From Pyropia yezoensis (taxonomy: Eukaryota > Rhodophyta > Bangiophyceae > Bangiales > Bangiaceae), in NCBI GenBank assembly GCA_009829735.1, contig CM020618.1, forward strand, positions 3,904,882 through 3,968,881: a stretch of DNA of 64,000 nucleotides. Reading direction: 5' to 3'. Below the pieces are notes generated by a model that was not told the origin of the DNA, searched no databases, and saw only the letters and a program-made list of their open reading frames with translations. Each line of letters starts with the position of its first letter. Positions within the stretch are counted from its first letter, which is position 1. The position numbers and the translations under genes were made by a program. Below, one piece after another: positions 1 to 8,866 of this stretch.

Positions 1-378
1 TGCCAGGCGCATCTGGTCCGCCGTGTGAAGACGAGCCTTATCCATCTCTGTCAAGACCCCGCGCTGGAGTTCCTTGCGCCAGAGGTCCAAGCAATCCTGC
101 TGGCACTGGGCCGCGCCGGCGTTGCCGACCACCGTGGAGTAACGCCGAGCCGCCAGAGGGTCCTGCCCAAGAAGCATCTCCGGGAGACCCACCGGGGGGG
201 TCTCGACCGGGTGCATCACAGAAGCCGGGGGAACCCGATCCGTCCCCGCCGTGGCGACCGGCGCCGACATCGACACCCGAGGAACCGGATGCAGGAGAGG
301 GGCGCGACTACCCGAGTTCTCCTCCGCAACACTCGCCGCCGGAACCACGGGCCCAGCTTGGATCTCGGAACTGGACAT
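1..378 (-). CDS. Gag-like N-terminal fragment of a second LTR element, cut by the left edge
   Basis: An open minus-strand frame starts with ATG at 378 and runs without a stop to base 1, so about 126 N-terminal residues are visible and the rest lies outside the window. The start (Met-Ser-Ser-Ser-Glu), a Pro/Val/Ala-rich stretch, then a more helical part with Cys, Trp, Leu and charged residues resemble in style the N-terminus of the gag ORF at 4769-6337, which also opens with Met, small residues, and a Pro-rich stretch. No zinc knuckle or enzymatic motif is reached. It could equally be a chance open frame in GC-rich DNA; amino-acid composition is the only argument that it is coding. Family assignment is inference. 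Confidence 0.33.
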   Translation of the reverse strand, partial: MSSSEIQAGPVVPAASVAEENSGSRAPLLHPVPRVSMSAPVATAGTDRVPPASVMHPVETPPVGLPEMLLGQDPLAARRYSTVVGNAGAAQCQQDCLDLWRKELQRGVLTEMDKARLHTADQMRLA

Positions 379-549
379 GACATCCAGACTCCGGGGGAAC
401 GAGAGGGCCAAGGTGAAGGAGAGAAGGGGAGCAGAGAATCGGAACAGGTGATCGTGACCAGGGTGAAGACGCTCGACCTCGGCACCGGTGTGGACGTGCT
501 CGAGGCTGTGCATGGTGGCACCTGGTTCGGCCCGAGGACGTGCCGGACT

Positions 550-602
550 AGGGAGGGAGCTATGTAGCATCCCTGGCCCCGACTTGGCGCCGACCCGGGA
601 CT
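550..602 (+). other. Possible LTR boundary: purine tract, TGTAGCA, and PBS-like sequence
   Basis: A purine-rich tract (550-559, AGGGAGGGAG) is followed by CTA and then TGTAGCA (563-569), the same terminal heptamer that opens the candidate LTR at 7972. At 584-601 there is an 18-base string beginning TGGCGCC that resembles the complement of a tRNA 3' end, as used for primer-binding sites. The two signals do not combine into a normal LTR-PBS spacing, so this may be a degenerate or nested LTR end. On the minus strand the heptamer reads TGCTACA, which could instead be the 3' end of an LTR upstream of the gag-like frame at the left edge. Confidence 0.25.
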
Positions 603-809
603 ACAACCAGAGGGCACCAGGTGCCAGAACACGCCCGCCGTGTGGTGATGGTTGGCGGCCGTGGCCCGTGCCCGGCACTGGGATGCGGTGGACTACGCTA
701 TCCACACGTGAGAGAGGGATTGCTAATGGGTTTTTGCATACTTGTGAGGGACTTGATTTGAGAGAATTTGAGTGTGAGATTAGTGAGTGGGAATAGAATT
801 AGTAGTGAT

Positions 810-853
810 AGTGGCCCCCGACCTGACGAGGTAAGACTCGGGTCGGGGCCACT
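810..853. repeat. Long hairpin just past the integrase 3' end
   Basis: A near-perfect inverted repeat: 810-823 pairs with 841-853 (one extra C in the left arm). An inner CGAG/CTCG stem (827-830 with 837-840) encloses a GTAAGA loop. In total about 17 base pairs form. It lies 17 bases beyond the end of the retrotransposon integrase frame on the minus strand, so it would be at the 3' end of the element transcript or inside the 3' LTR. Confidence 0.55.
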
Positions 854-869
854 CGGGGTTATGGGGGGG

Positions 870-2039
870 CTACCTGGCCAACGTGCCGAGGCTCCCCCAG
901 ATGCACGTTAAGAGGGACAGCGAGGCGCCCTTGGCCCGCGCCCTCAGGAAAAAGACAACTGCGCGTTTGCTTTCGTCTTCCCCGTGTGCACTACCGTGCG
1001 TATCTGTTTGCTCTGCGAGCAGGCACGTGAGGCAACAGGCATACCATTCTCGTAGTTCCCCTTTCTGTGTTACCTGTCCCTTTCCCCCGAGGGATATTGA
1101 CACGTGTCTGCGAGGATCGAGTTTTATACCACACCGCCCATCAGTACGAAGGACCTGGTACGGCCCCTTTGTCTGGAATACCAACTTGCCCCCAGTTGGG
1201 GTGTGTGAGTGTACCAGCACCCAGTCACCCTGCTCGGGGACATGCTTAGCATTGCGCACCTTTTTGTCAAAGGTACGCTTGTAGCGCTTTTGTGCTTTGT
1301 CCATCTCAGCCCTGACTTTAGGGATGAGGATTTGAAGCCTAGCAGCGAACTCCGCCTTACTCTCAGTAGGAGTAGGCGTACTGCCACCCTCCTCCCTAGT
1401 TGGGAGCGGCCGCCGCACGGCAATAGACCGCACGCGACGGGGGGTCACAAAAGCGAGGGGTACTTCCCCGGTAGATGAGTGAACCTGCGAATTGTAGGCA
1501 GTGATAAGAATAGAAATGTATTGGTCCCACGTTTTCACATGCTCACTCACATAGTGGCGCAGCTGCCGAACAATAGTTTTGTTGAAGCGTTCCACCTGCC
1601 CGTTAGTTTGTGGGTGGTAGGGGGTGGCATAGTTTGCCTTAATCCCCAAAATATTCAGCACTCCCTGAAACAGTACAGACACAAATTGCGGTCCATTGTC
1701 CGATAGTGTACTATCCGGAATGCCATACGCGGCAACCCAGTGATCTAGGAAGGCTGACACGGCCGACATGGCCGTGATCTCTGCCAGTGGGATCGCTCGC
1801 GTAAGTTTCGTGAAGCGGTCACAGATGACAAGGAGGTACTGGTTGCCCTCCTCGGTCACTGGCAGTGGCCCAAGGATGTCCATCGCCAACGCGGCAAAGG
1901 GCTCCTTGGCCGGGAACAATAGCATAGCCGTAGTAGGCCGCCGTTCCATCAGACGGTTCTGTGCACAACTTGTGCAGGCAGCCACCCAACTGTAGATGTC
2001 CACCACCATGGACGGCCAGTAGTTCCTGGTCCTCAGGGT
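870..2039 (-). pseudogene. pol: Retrotransposon integrase (C-terminal part of pol, after an in-frame TAG)
   Basis: This is the same reading frame as the protease-RT frame at 2040-4772, separated from it only by one TAG codon (2042-2040). The first ATG after the stop is at 2009, but homology starts before it: the ten codons 2039-2010 contain the Tyr-Trp-Pro that typically precedes the second half of the HHCC zinc finger, followed by Cys-Thr-Ser-Cys. The catalytic D,D,E core is complete: Asp in MDILGPLP, Asp in SDNGPQF, Glu in NGQVERFNK. A GPYQVL segment follows in the C-terminal domain. The two zinc-binding His lie upstream of the stop and the two Cys downstream, so a product starting at 2009 would lack a complete zinc finger. 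The terminal stop (872-870) is also TAG. Confidence 0.85.
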
Positions 2040-4772
2040 CTAGTACAGTTTACTAGACCCCAGGTGTCCACCCGTGGGAGCGTTATGCTCCCTCTCAAGG
2101 ATACTGTCCTTGAGGGATGCGGGGACGACAAGTTCTTCGGTCCCCTGGAATGCCCCCCTCCTCATGAGGAGGCCATCGTCTCCCAGAGGGAACCGCGTCT
2201 CCGCCACTGTATCCAGTGTATCCCTCTGCGACTTGCAGAAGGGATCCTTGGCCTGGGCCTTCACCACCTCGTCCAGGGACAGGGGCAAGTACTTCTTGTT
2301 CCCTGGCGCCTCGTGGTTCAACGCCTGACCCGAGCGCGTGACTACCCCCACGATGGGGATGTCCTCATCGACTGGGTTAGTGTCCAGCCCCTCGGTAGGT
2401 ACCCGAGAAAGGCCGTCGGCAAGGGCATGTTGCCTGCCAGGTCGGAACTCAATATCAAAGTTGAAGGGTGCCAGTCGCACCCTCCACCGATTGAGACGAG
2501 TGTTCGTACAGTCCGTCTTAAAGATGAACTGCAACGCGCGGTGGTCACAGCGGATGAGGAACTTCTCACCCTCTAGGTAGTGAAGAAGTGACGTCACCGC
2601 CCACACCACTGCGAGTCCTTCCAACTCGGTGACTCCGTAGTTCTTCTCGGCCGAGTTCAGCCCCTTGCTGAAGTATCCCACCGGCAAGTACTCCTTGTCC
2701 GGCTGCTGCTGAAGCAATACACAACCAAGTTGGTCGTAGCTAGCGTCCACATCCAGGATGTAGTGGCCTCCCAATCTGGGAATAGTCAGGATAGGGGGCT
2801 TCAGCAGAAGGTCCCGAAGAGTCTCAAAGGATTCCTGCTCCACCCGACTTGGGGGAGGCAGGTTCTTCGGTAGCGTTGAGCTCACTAACTCATTCAACGG
2901 TTTCGCCACCTTGGCGAAGCCCTTGGTGAAACGTCGGTGCACGTTACACATCCCGAGGAAGCTCCTCATCTGGGTCTGGGTCCGGGGATACTGAGCCTTA
3001 CGGATGGCCCTCAAGTTCTTCTCGTTGACACTGAGACGCCCCGGACGGACAACATGTCCCAAGTATTCCACCTCTTGAGTGAAGAGGTGGCACTTACTCG
3101 CCTTCAGTGACACACCGGCGTCAGCAAGTAGCTTGAACACCTGGCCAAGATGGCCAATGTGTTCCTCCGGACTTCGGGAGAACACAATGATATCGTCTAG
3201 GTACACGAGACAGATCTGCCACCGTACTCCGGCCAGAATCATGTCAATAGCGCGCTGGAAAGTTGCCGGCACGTTACACAGTCCAAACGGTAGGCGCTTG
3301 CACTGGTAGGTACCACAGTGACAGGTAAAGGTAGTTTTATGCCTGTCCTCCGGGGCAATGGGAATTTGCCAGTACCCCGCCTTACAGTCCAGGGTAGAGA
3401 ACACGTTCGCCTCCCCCAGAGAGTCCAGACAGTAGTCCATCCTAGGTAGGGGATAACTGTCCTTCACCGTGCTCTCGTTGAGCTTACGGTAGTCGATACA
3501 GAACCGGGGGGTCCCATCAACTTTGGGGACGATAACCACCGGACTCGCCCACTCGGCGTTACTGGCCTCGATCACATCGAGGGCCTCCATGCGAGCAACT
3601 TTCTCCTTAACGAGGGCCCTTGAACGGGGTCCCCCCCTATACGGTTGTTGGCGTATAGGGGGTGCACCGGGCTTCAACTCGATTCGGTGTTGGGTAGCTC
3701 TCATGAGTCCCAATTGACCATCCCACAACTTGTGATATTGGTCCAAGAGGCGTTCAACTTGAGCCCTCAACCTGGGTGGAACACCCTCCATGTTCACATG
3801 GGGCCGAAGAGAGGCGGCCGACTTGGCTTGACGCTTCTCCTTTCCGGACTTCGGGTCGCTACTTGCGCCCGCGTCGAGGGTGACCGCTACTACCGGTCCC
3901 TCGTGTTGGTCGATATAGCCGAACTTGGCTCCCGACTTGAAGTACTTGGGCGACGAGCTCAGGTTCATCACCTGGATCCTCCACGGGACTCCGGCTTTGG
4001 ATTCCATCGTGCCAAGGGCAACATGCACTTGGTGCTTGCGAGCAAGACGGGGGTAAGGGTGCACCAACCCGTTCCCCGTATAATCAGTTACAACATCAAC
4101 GTGCGCCACCGAGTTGGGGGGCAACGTGACTTTACGGGCTAAACGCAGGGTAGCAGTAAACCCTTCCCTCACAGAACAAACAGGCTTCGACTGTGAGACT
4201 GTCACAGGAGCCACAGACTTTCCCTTACCAAGGATGGGGATAGTCTCCCCATTCATCAACTTGACCCAGTACTCAGGGCCACAAATCAAAGGCACTTGTG
4301 TTACGACATAAGGGGTACCCAGAAGCAGGGGTACCGATATATTCTCAACTACACCATTGGTCACGTCGACCTCATGGGTCCCCAACCTGGTTGGTAGGGT
4401 CACGGCACCAACGATGGGAAGTACCCCGCCATTGATATCGATCAGATGGTCAGCTTTAGACCTCCAGCGTTGGAGCTTCATCTCCTTTGGCAATAGCGAC
4501 TTGCGTATCAAGGAGGCTCCTGACCCGGTATCAAGTACGATACGGGCACAACAGGCGCGGCCGGGGGCAAGTTGCACCCGTCCAGCCACCTGGAAGTTCT
4601 CACCCGTCAGCACCGCGATGACCCGACGGGGGTTTACGTTCTTGGGGAGTCCTACCCGAGGTGGGCGGACTCCCTTAGGTCGCCGCAGTATCCGGCACGG
4701 TTGATTCGTCCTCTTGACCCACTTGGCCGAGGCTGCCGTTGTGAGCTTCGGACGACCAGCTCCAACGGTCAT
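2040..4772 (-). CDS. pol: Retrotransposon polyprotein: protease, reverse transcriptase, RNase H, start of integrase
   Basis: 910 codons from ATG at 4772. Domains in order: an aspartic protease with LDTGSGAS near residues 79-86; a reverse transcriptase (about 380-570) with YRKLN, the LPFGL motif and the catalytic YLDD; an RNase H of the Ty3 type with Asp in DVDASY, Glu in TELEGLAV and Asp in RCDHRAL; then the His-His half of the integrase zinc finger (REHNAPTGGHLG) just before the TAG stop. The start ATG overlaps the gag stop as ATGA, so pol sits in a different frame from gag and may be translated by reinitiation. Codon third positions are richer in A/T than in the cellular genes of the window, as expected of a mobile element with its own codon use. 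Confidence 0.93.
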   Translation of the reverse strand: MTVGAGRPKLTTAASAKWVKRTNQPCRILRRPKGVRPPRVGLPKNVNPRRVIAVLTGENFQVAGRVQLAPGRACCARIVLDTGSGASLIRKSLLPKEMKLQRWRSKADHLIDINGGVLPIVGAVTLPTRLGTHEVDVTNGVVENISVPLLLGTPYVVTQVPLICGPEYWVKLMNGETIPILGKGKSVAPVTVSQSKPVCSVREGFTATLRLARKVTLPPNSVAHVDVVTDYTGNGLVHPYPRLARKHQVHVALGTMESKAGVPWRIQVMNLSSSPKYFKSGAKFGYIDQHEGPVVAVTLDAGASSDPKSGKEKRQAKSAASLRPHVNMEGVPPRLRAQVERLLDQYHKLWDGQLGLMRATQHRIELKPGAPPIRQQPYRGGPRSRALVKEKVARMEALDVIEASNAEWASPVVIVPKVDGTPRFCIDYRKLNESTVKDSYPLPRMDYCLDSLGEANVFSTLDCKAGYWQIPIAPEDRHKTTFTCHCGTYQCKRLPFGLCNVPATFQRAIDMILAGVRWQICLVYLDDIIVFSRSPEEHIGHLGQVFKLLADAGVSLKASKCHLFTQEVEYLGHVVRPGRLSVNEKNLRAIRKAQYPRTQTQMRSFLGMCNVHRRFTKGFAKVAKPLNELVSSTLPKNLPPPSRVEQESFETLRDLLLKPPILTIPRLGGHYILDVDASYDQLGCVLLQQQPDKEYLPVGYFSKGLNSAEKNYGVTELEGLAVVWAVTSLLHYLEGEKFLIRCDHRALQFIFKTDCTNTRLNRWRVRLAPFNFDIEFRPGRQHALADGLSRVPTEGLDTNPVDEDIPIVGVVTRSGQALNHEAPGNKKYLPLSLDEVVKAQAKDPFCKSQRDTLDTVAETRFPLGDDGLLMRRGAFQGTEELVVPASLKDSILEREHNAPTGGHLGSSKLY

Positions 4773-6337
4773 TCGTTTCCCGCCGACTTGGCGTCCGAAT
4801 CTGAGGACGAAGGGGAAGACGACGAGTCCGAGGACGACGTGTCCGCCCCCTTCGCCGAGGGTGTGGCGACCGCCACCACCGGTCGAGACCCACCCTCGCG
4901 GCGTGAACGTACTTCGTTCGTAGCCGACTTCTTACTCGCATTCCTAACAAGTTGTTGGATGCGTTTACTCAACTTGGGGCAATCATATGCCCAGTGTCCA
5001 TCGGAGTTGCAGTTCCAACACCGATTGTCAGTTCCCGGAGGGGTCTTCCCAACTGGGGAAGACGAAGAGATACCCTGGGAAGTTCCCACGGCAGCTACCA
5101 CCCTCTCCTTGCGGATTCGGCGTGCCTCTCTCAACTCTCTGGCCTGGCGCGCCTCCTCCCGTTCCTTGGCCAACTCGGACTGACGCTCCCGGCGTTGTTC
5201 CTCCCGCAACTTGCGGTAGGCCCCGCCTCTGCGGTAGGCGAACCTAGCCAACTCGGCCAGGGTCGCCCGGGCAGTGTTATGCTCCCAGGTCTCCATCCGG
5301 ACTGACCAATGGAGCCCCTCCACAAACCGACTCTTCACCACATCTTGTGGATGAAGAAACCCACAAAGATTGTTGAGCTTACGGACTCGCTCCGCAAAGG
5401 ACAACTCGTCCTCCGCCTCTTCTTGATGGGCTTGCGTAAACTCCTCGACTTGAGAAGCCAGCGCCGCTTCATCAACCATGGCTCTCAACAACCAGTTGAC
5501 GAGCTCCAAATAGGACGTCACCTCTCCGGCGCCTCCACTTGAGGAGCTGGGCATGACGGACATAAGTTCTGTCCGCAGGCCTCCCTTCGTAAACTCCTGT
5601 AGCATGTAGAAAGCCATGCCTTCACTTATGGCATTGTCGTCGCAGGCTTTTGTGAAACGACGTAGGAACTCAAAGACACGGAGGGGGGGAGTTCCATCCC
5701 ACTCCGCTTTGTGCCCAAAAGAGTGAAGTGCATTCTTCTTGGCACGGCCCATGGCTCGGGCCTGGTCAGGACCATACGCCACCGACTTGTTGTGGAGGGC
5801 GTAGGTCTCACAGTCAAAGATCCTCTGGTAGACCGGGTTGGCTACCTGGATCTTGGGCGGCACCTCACGTTGAGGGAGCAGCCGCTGTGGCACTGGGGTG
5901 AGTTCACCCTCAGTGCCTGTAGTCTGGCGCGGCGCGCTTGGTGTAGCCGCCGGCGTTTCCGGGGGGAACTCCCCCATGAAGGGCGTACGCCCCACCGAGT
6001 ATGGTGTGGCTCCCACGTTGGGAGTCACAGGTGTCGCCCCCTGTTCGGGGCGACCAGAGGTAGGCGTGAGGAGGGATTCCCCCGGCGCCTGCGGGCTCGA
6101 AAGCCCCGATCCGGTCTGGACATTAAGGCCATCTGGCAAACTCGCCACAATCTGATTCAGAATAGTATTCGTCATCGTGACCACCAGGTCCGGCAAAGTC
6201 TGCCGCAACACATGGGTCGCCTCCCGACGGACAGTTTCCGCGAGGAGTGGATTGACGACTCCAGTTGAGTCTCGGTCCGCCTCCGGGAGTCCACCTGAGG
6301 GGTAACCACGTTCCTCAGGGGTCTCAACCGGGGGCAT
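4769..6337 (-). CDS. gag: Retrotransposon Gag (capsid/nucleocapsid)
   Basis: About 522 residues from the first ATG of this frame (6337); the frame itself is open from 6403, just after a TAG. A Pro-rich N-terminal part is followed by a predicted helical capsid-like region, a basic and Glu-rich helical stretch rich in Arg and Glu, and a single CCHC zinc knuckle of the form C-x2-C-x4-H-x4-C (CWNCNSDGHWAYDC), then a Ser/Asp-rich tail. One knuckle is usual for Ty3/gypsy Gag. The gag stop TGA (4771-4769) overlaps the pol ATG by four bases. A longer Gag including the upstream frame 6404-6715 is possible if the TAG at 6406-6404 is a mutation or is read through. Confidence 0.85.
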   Translation of the reverse strand: MPPVETPEERGYPSGGLPEADRDSTGVVNPLLAETVRREATHVLRQTLPDLVVTMTNTILNQIVASLPDGLNVQTGSGLSSPQAPGESLLTPTSGRPEQGATPVTPNVGATPYSVGRTPFMGEFPPETPAATPSAPRQTTGTEGELTPVPQRLLPQREVPPKIQVANPVYQRIFDCETYALHNKSVAYGPDQARAMGRAKKNALHSFGHKAEWDGTPPLRVFEFLRRFTKACDDNAISEGMAFYMLQEFTKGGLRTELMSVMPSSSSGGAGEVTSYLELVNWLLRAMVDEAALASQVEEFTQAHQEEAEDELSFAERVRKLNNLCGFLHPQDVVKSRFVEGLHWSVRMETWEHNTARATLAELARFAYRRGGAYRKLREEQRRERQSELAKEREEARQARELREARRIRKERVVAAVGTSQGISSSSPVGKTPPGTDNRCWNCNSDGHWAYDCPKLSKRIQQLVRNASKKSATNEVRSRREGGSRPVVAVATPSAKGADTSSSDSSSSPSSSDSDAKSAGNE

Positions 6338-6403
6338 GGACGCGAGCCCATCGCCGACCAACGGAGGTCCTCCGTCCTCCGAGAGCCTAGTTGGCGACGG
6401 CTC

Positions 6404-6715
6404 CTAGCCAAAGTTGGCTCCAACCCGAGTGGAACCCGCGGGGACAGTCCTCACCCCTTGGGACGTTCCCGTTGAGTGTACCACACGGTGGCCAGACTTC
6501 GGCCCACCCACATCAGAAGTGTCACCCGAGTGAACTCCCGACTGAGTCGGGGTGGCCTGTTGCCCGCCCGCACTTCCAGTCCTGCTGGCTTGAGGGACCT
6601 CTAGTCCCTCTGCGACCCCAGGTAAACCCACCTGTGTCTCACCAGTATTCAAAGGCACTGAAGTACGTGCGTCACCCGTGTACTCCCCGGACGACGGGGG
6701 GTCCGAACTAGCCAT
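6404..6715 (-). CDS. Small Ser/Gly-rich frame upstream of and in phase with gag
   Basis: About 103 codons from ATG (6715) to TAG (6406-6404), in the same reading frame as gag and separated from the gag ATG by 66 bases of open frame. It is Ser/Thr/Gly/Pro-rich with no recognisable motif. It most likely is the original N-terminus of Gag, cut off by a nonsense change; a separate leader peptide is the alternative. It begins about 100 bases downstream of the candidate primer-binding site, a normal place for a gag start. Confidence 0.42.
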   Translation of the reverse strand: MASSDPPSSGEYTGDARTSVPLNTGETQVGLPGVAEGLEVPQASRTGSAGGQQATPTQSGVHSGDTSDVGGPKSGHRVVHSTGTSQGVRTVPAGSTRVGANFG

Positions 6716-6814
6716 GTTGGCTGAAGATCCGTATGACACGGTCCAAGTCCACCGTTCCTCTGAGACAGAGGGCCCCCTACACCCGGGTGCACCCGGAGGT
6801 AAAGTTTACCTCTG

Positions 6815-6835
6815 TCCCCTGCTGCTCCACCAAAT
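6815..6835 (-). other. Candidate primer-binding site and LTR 3' terminus
   Basis: Read on the minus strand, a sequence ending ...TTTTTGCCACA (to 6835) is followed by TT and then TGGTGGAGCAGCAGGGG. A CA-ending LTR, a two-base spacer and a TGG-initial stretch is the standard LTR/PBS arrangement, and the position about 100 bases before the first gag ATG fits. The tRNA it would match was not identified. No second copy of this LTR end was found below 870. Confidence 0.42.
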
Positions 6836-7957
6836 GTGGCAAAAACCACTTGCACACACGACACCCAAGTTGGGGCGGTGTAAAAGGGCTGCCTCCCGTG
6901 TCGGGGGAACCGGAAGAAGTGCAAGTCGCACACACTCTGTCCCTGTTGTGGGGCAAACCCCCCACTGACAAACAAGAGGATGGTGTGTGGTCCAACAGTT
7001 TCTTGGTCGGGACGGGGACGCAGGGCCAAGCCCCGCTGTCCCTCCCCTTATCCACCCAGGGTCCCCTCAGAATCTCGCCACTCAGAATCTCCCACCCCAG
7101 CACCTGCCCACCGGGCCACACGAAAATTCAAGACGATAAATGCAGAAAACCCTCAAATCCAAGTTGGATTTACTACTAAGCTAACTATCCCAAACGTAGG
7201 GAATACGGACCCAAATGCAGGGGGAGGAACGGATCAGGCTAGTGGCCTGCCGCCCCTTGCATGGCACGTGTTGCCCCCCTACCTGGGGGTCAATACTGCC
7301 ACAGGAACGTCGTCCACCATCACCTCTTCCTCCTCCTCAAGCAGGAGGTCGTCCTCGCCCCCGGGTACCTGCGGGGCCGACATGGTGAAGCCGGGGTAGC
7401 AGGGGCGCCCCGTGCCAGAAAGCCGCAACCGGCTCGACCCGGTACAAGGAACGCTCGCGCGGACGAGCCAGGGAAGCGCGGGCACCCGCGCTTATAACCA
7501 CACAGCTCAGCACGAGCGATACGGTAGCGCGGGACGACCCGCGCCAGCCGAGCTACTAGGGCGCTCCACCCAGGCACCTGGATCGGGGCCACGCCCCCCC
7601 CATACGGGGTAACTAAGGGGGGTCACCCCCAACCGCCCCCACGCAACGCGGGCAACCCCCGCCACCCACTCAATCGTCCGACGTGAGGGGCACCCCTACC
7701 ACCAGACGCCTGGTGGCGGATCCGCTTGCACCACCCCCCGGAAAGGGGGGTCGTGAACAAAAACCCGCATCGGGAATTGAACGGCCCGGAAAACGGATCG
7801 TGTGTGTACCACACAAAGGGGGGCACCCCCCTCAGACAACCTCGAAAAGGGGTGTCTGTCGCGACAGGGCGCAAAGCCCCACCCGACTGGTAAACGGTCA
7901 CGCGACCCACTTACATTCGGTAACCCGAATGCAACTCGACCCGAGGACGGGCCGAAT
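6836..7957. other. Non-coding, probably 5' LTR of the Ty3 element plus degraded repeat DNA
   Basis: No convincing gene. The A/T-richer stretch 7120-7220 may hold promoter elements of the minus-strand LTR. Short open frames on both strands lack recognisable domains. The outer edge of the 5' LTR could not be fixed. Confidence 0.4.
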
Positions 7958-8335
7958 CTAAGGGGGGGATATGTAGCAATATGGTTGGCCGTATTGTGAC
8001 CCTAATATTAGGGGGGGCTACTTCTAATCCTTGACTTTCAATTTGAGAGTCCGTACTGGTCACGGTATCTATAAGTTACGTATGACCAGAGGGACTTGCA
8101 TCTTGGGGTGGAGGGTATTTAGTAGTGTCTCCGAGGGTTTATAACGAGGGGGCCGGCGGCGAATCCACCGCCGGCCAAGGTAGAACAACAAACCCCTCCC
8201 ATTTGGGCTCCCATCTTGGTCCCGTGGCTTGCGCTCCAAGGACAGCAACCTTGGCCTCCCGGTGACGTTGGTGCCGATCCCCCCTGGTGAGTGTTCCCTG
8301 AGAGTGGACGTGCAGCGGATACCTATTGTGCTACA
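7958..8335 (+). mobile_element. Candidate 364-bp LTR preceded by a polypurine tract
   Basis: A purine tract (7960-7969) and ATA are followed at 7972 by TGTAGCA; the matching TGCTACA ends at 8335. The unit of 364 bp therefore has perfect 7-bp inverted ends with TG...CA termini, as LTRs do. Inside are a 12-bp palindrome (CCTAATATTAGG, 8001-8012), a TATAAG at 8070-8075 that could be a promoter element, and a hairpin with 9-bp perfect arms (8151-8159 with 8168-8176). The tract directly before it suggests the 3' LTR of a plus-strand element whose body is lost or shortened. The five bases on each side (GGATA, GCCAC) do not match, so it is not a simple solo LTR. Confidence 0.5.
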
Positions 8336-8866
8336 GCCACTCACCCCACCTGGCCACAACGCCGAATACGCCAGGGACGAGCCGCACCTCCTCGCTTCAG
8401 GGAGGGTGGACCGTACTCGAAGCATCTGGACCGTCCGCTCACCTGCCGCCAGCGGAATACCACAGACCGACGACAATGACTCGGCCGACGTCTCGCACAG
8501 GTACGACCCGATTGCCAGATGCGCGCCACGACCAAAGTTCTTCTTGTTCTGGCGCCCAGACCCCATCTTCCTGCCTCCTCCTCCATGTTTAGGTCCAGGG
8601 CAACTTGGACCGTGCATCAATCGTCGCTTGCCAGCAGGCGGCACTTGCCCACGTGGAGGATGACCGAAATCAACACCGCCGGCAACGTCAATACCAACAC
8701 CACCGGCAACTGCAACATCAGCACCTTCGACGCCTGCAACACCGTCATCAGCACCTCCAGCTCCGCCACCGTCGACAACATCGTCCCCCACACCACCCGC
8801 ATCGGCAGAAGGCCCGACATCTAACGGGCTACTGCCGTGTCGTCGCCAAGAAGCCATCGTCATCAT
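8336..8866 (-). pseudogene. Unrecognised ORF, apparently cut by the LTR insertion
   Basis: An open frame from ATG at 8866 encodes an N-terminal part with irregular Gly/Ala/Val/Asp-rich repeats, then a less biased part with basic, Cys and Ser residues. It reaches the LTR end at 8335 still open and stops inside the LTR at 8069. If real, it is a gene truncated by the LTR. No domain is recognised. It and the ORF at 10094-10744 could be separated parts of one decayed, repeat-invaded gene on the same strand. Confidence 0.28.

Larger units (their letters stand above)
870..6835 (-). mobile_element. Ty3/gypsy LTR retrotransposon, minus strand
   Basis: Internal domain of a Ty3/gypsy element in the order gag, protease, reverse transcriptase, RNase H, integrase. 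The integrase-last order is what separates Ty3/gypsy from Ty1/copia. A primer-binding-site candidate at about 6815-6832 and an LTR-like terminus at 6835 mark the 5' side. No matching direct LTR copy could be seen at both ends, so the element is either 3'-truncated, nested in another element, or has diverged LTRs. The reading frame is broken by TAG at 2042-2040 within pol and by TAG at 6406-6404 upstream of gag; otherwise gag and pol are long and intact, which suggests a fairly young insertion. No chromodomain is seen after integrase. Confidence 0.9.

Noticed and set aside
584-640. tRNA gene on the minus strand
   Set aside because: Only a 3'-end-like piece with an encoded CCA is present; there is no matching 5' acceptor strand, D arm or anticodon arm.
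7972-8335. Solo LTR
   Set aside because: Flanking five-base sequences differ and a purine tract directly precedes it, as expected for a 3' LTR of a longer element.
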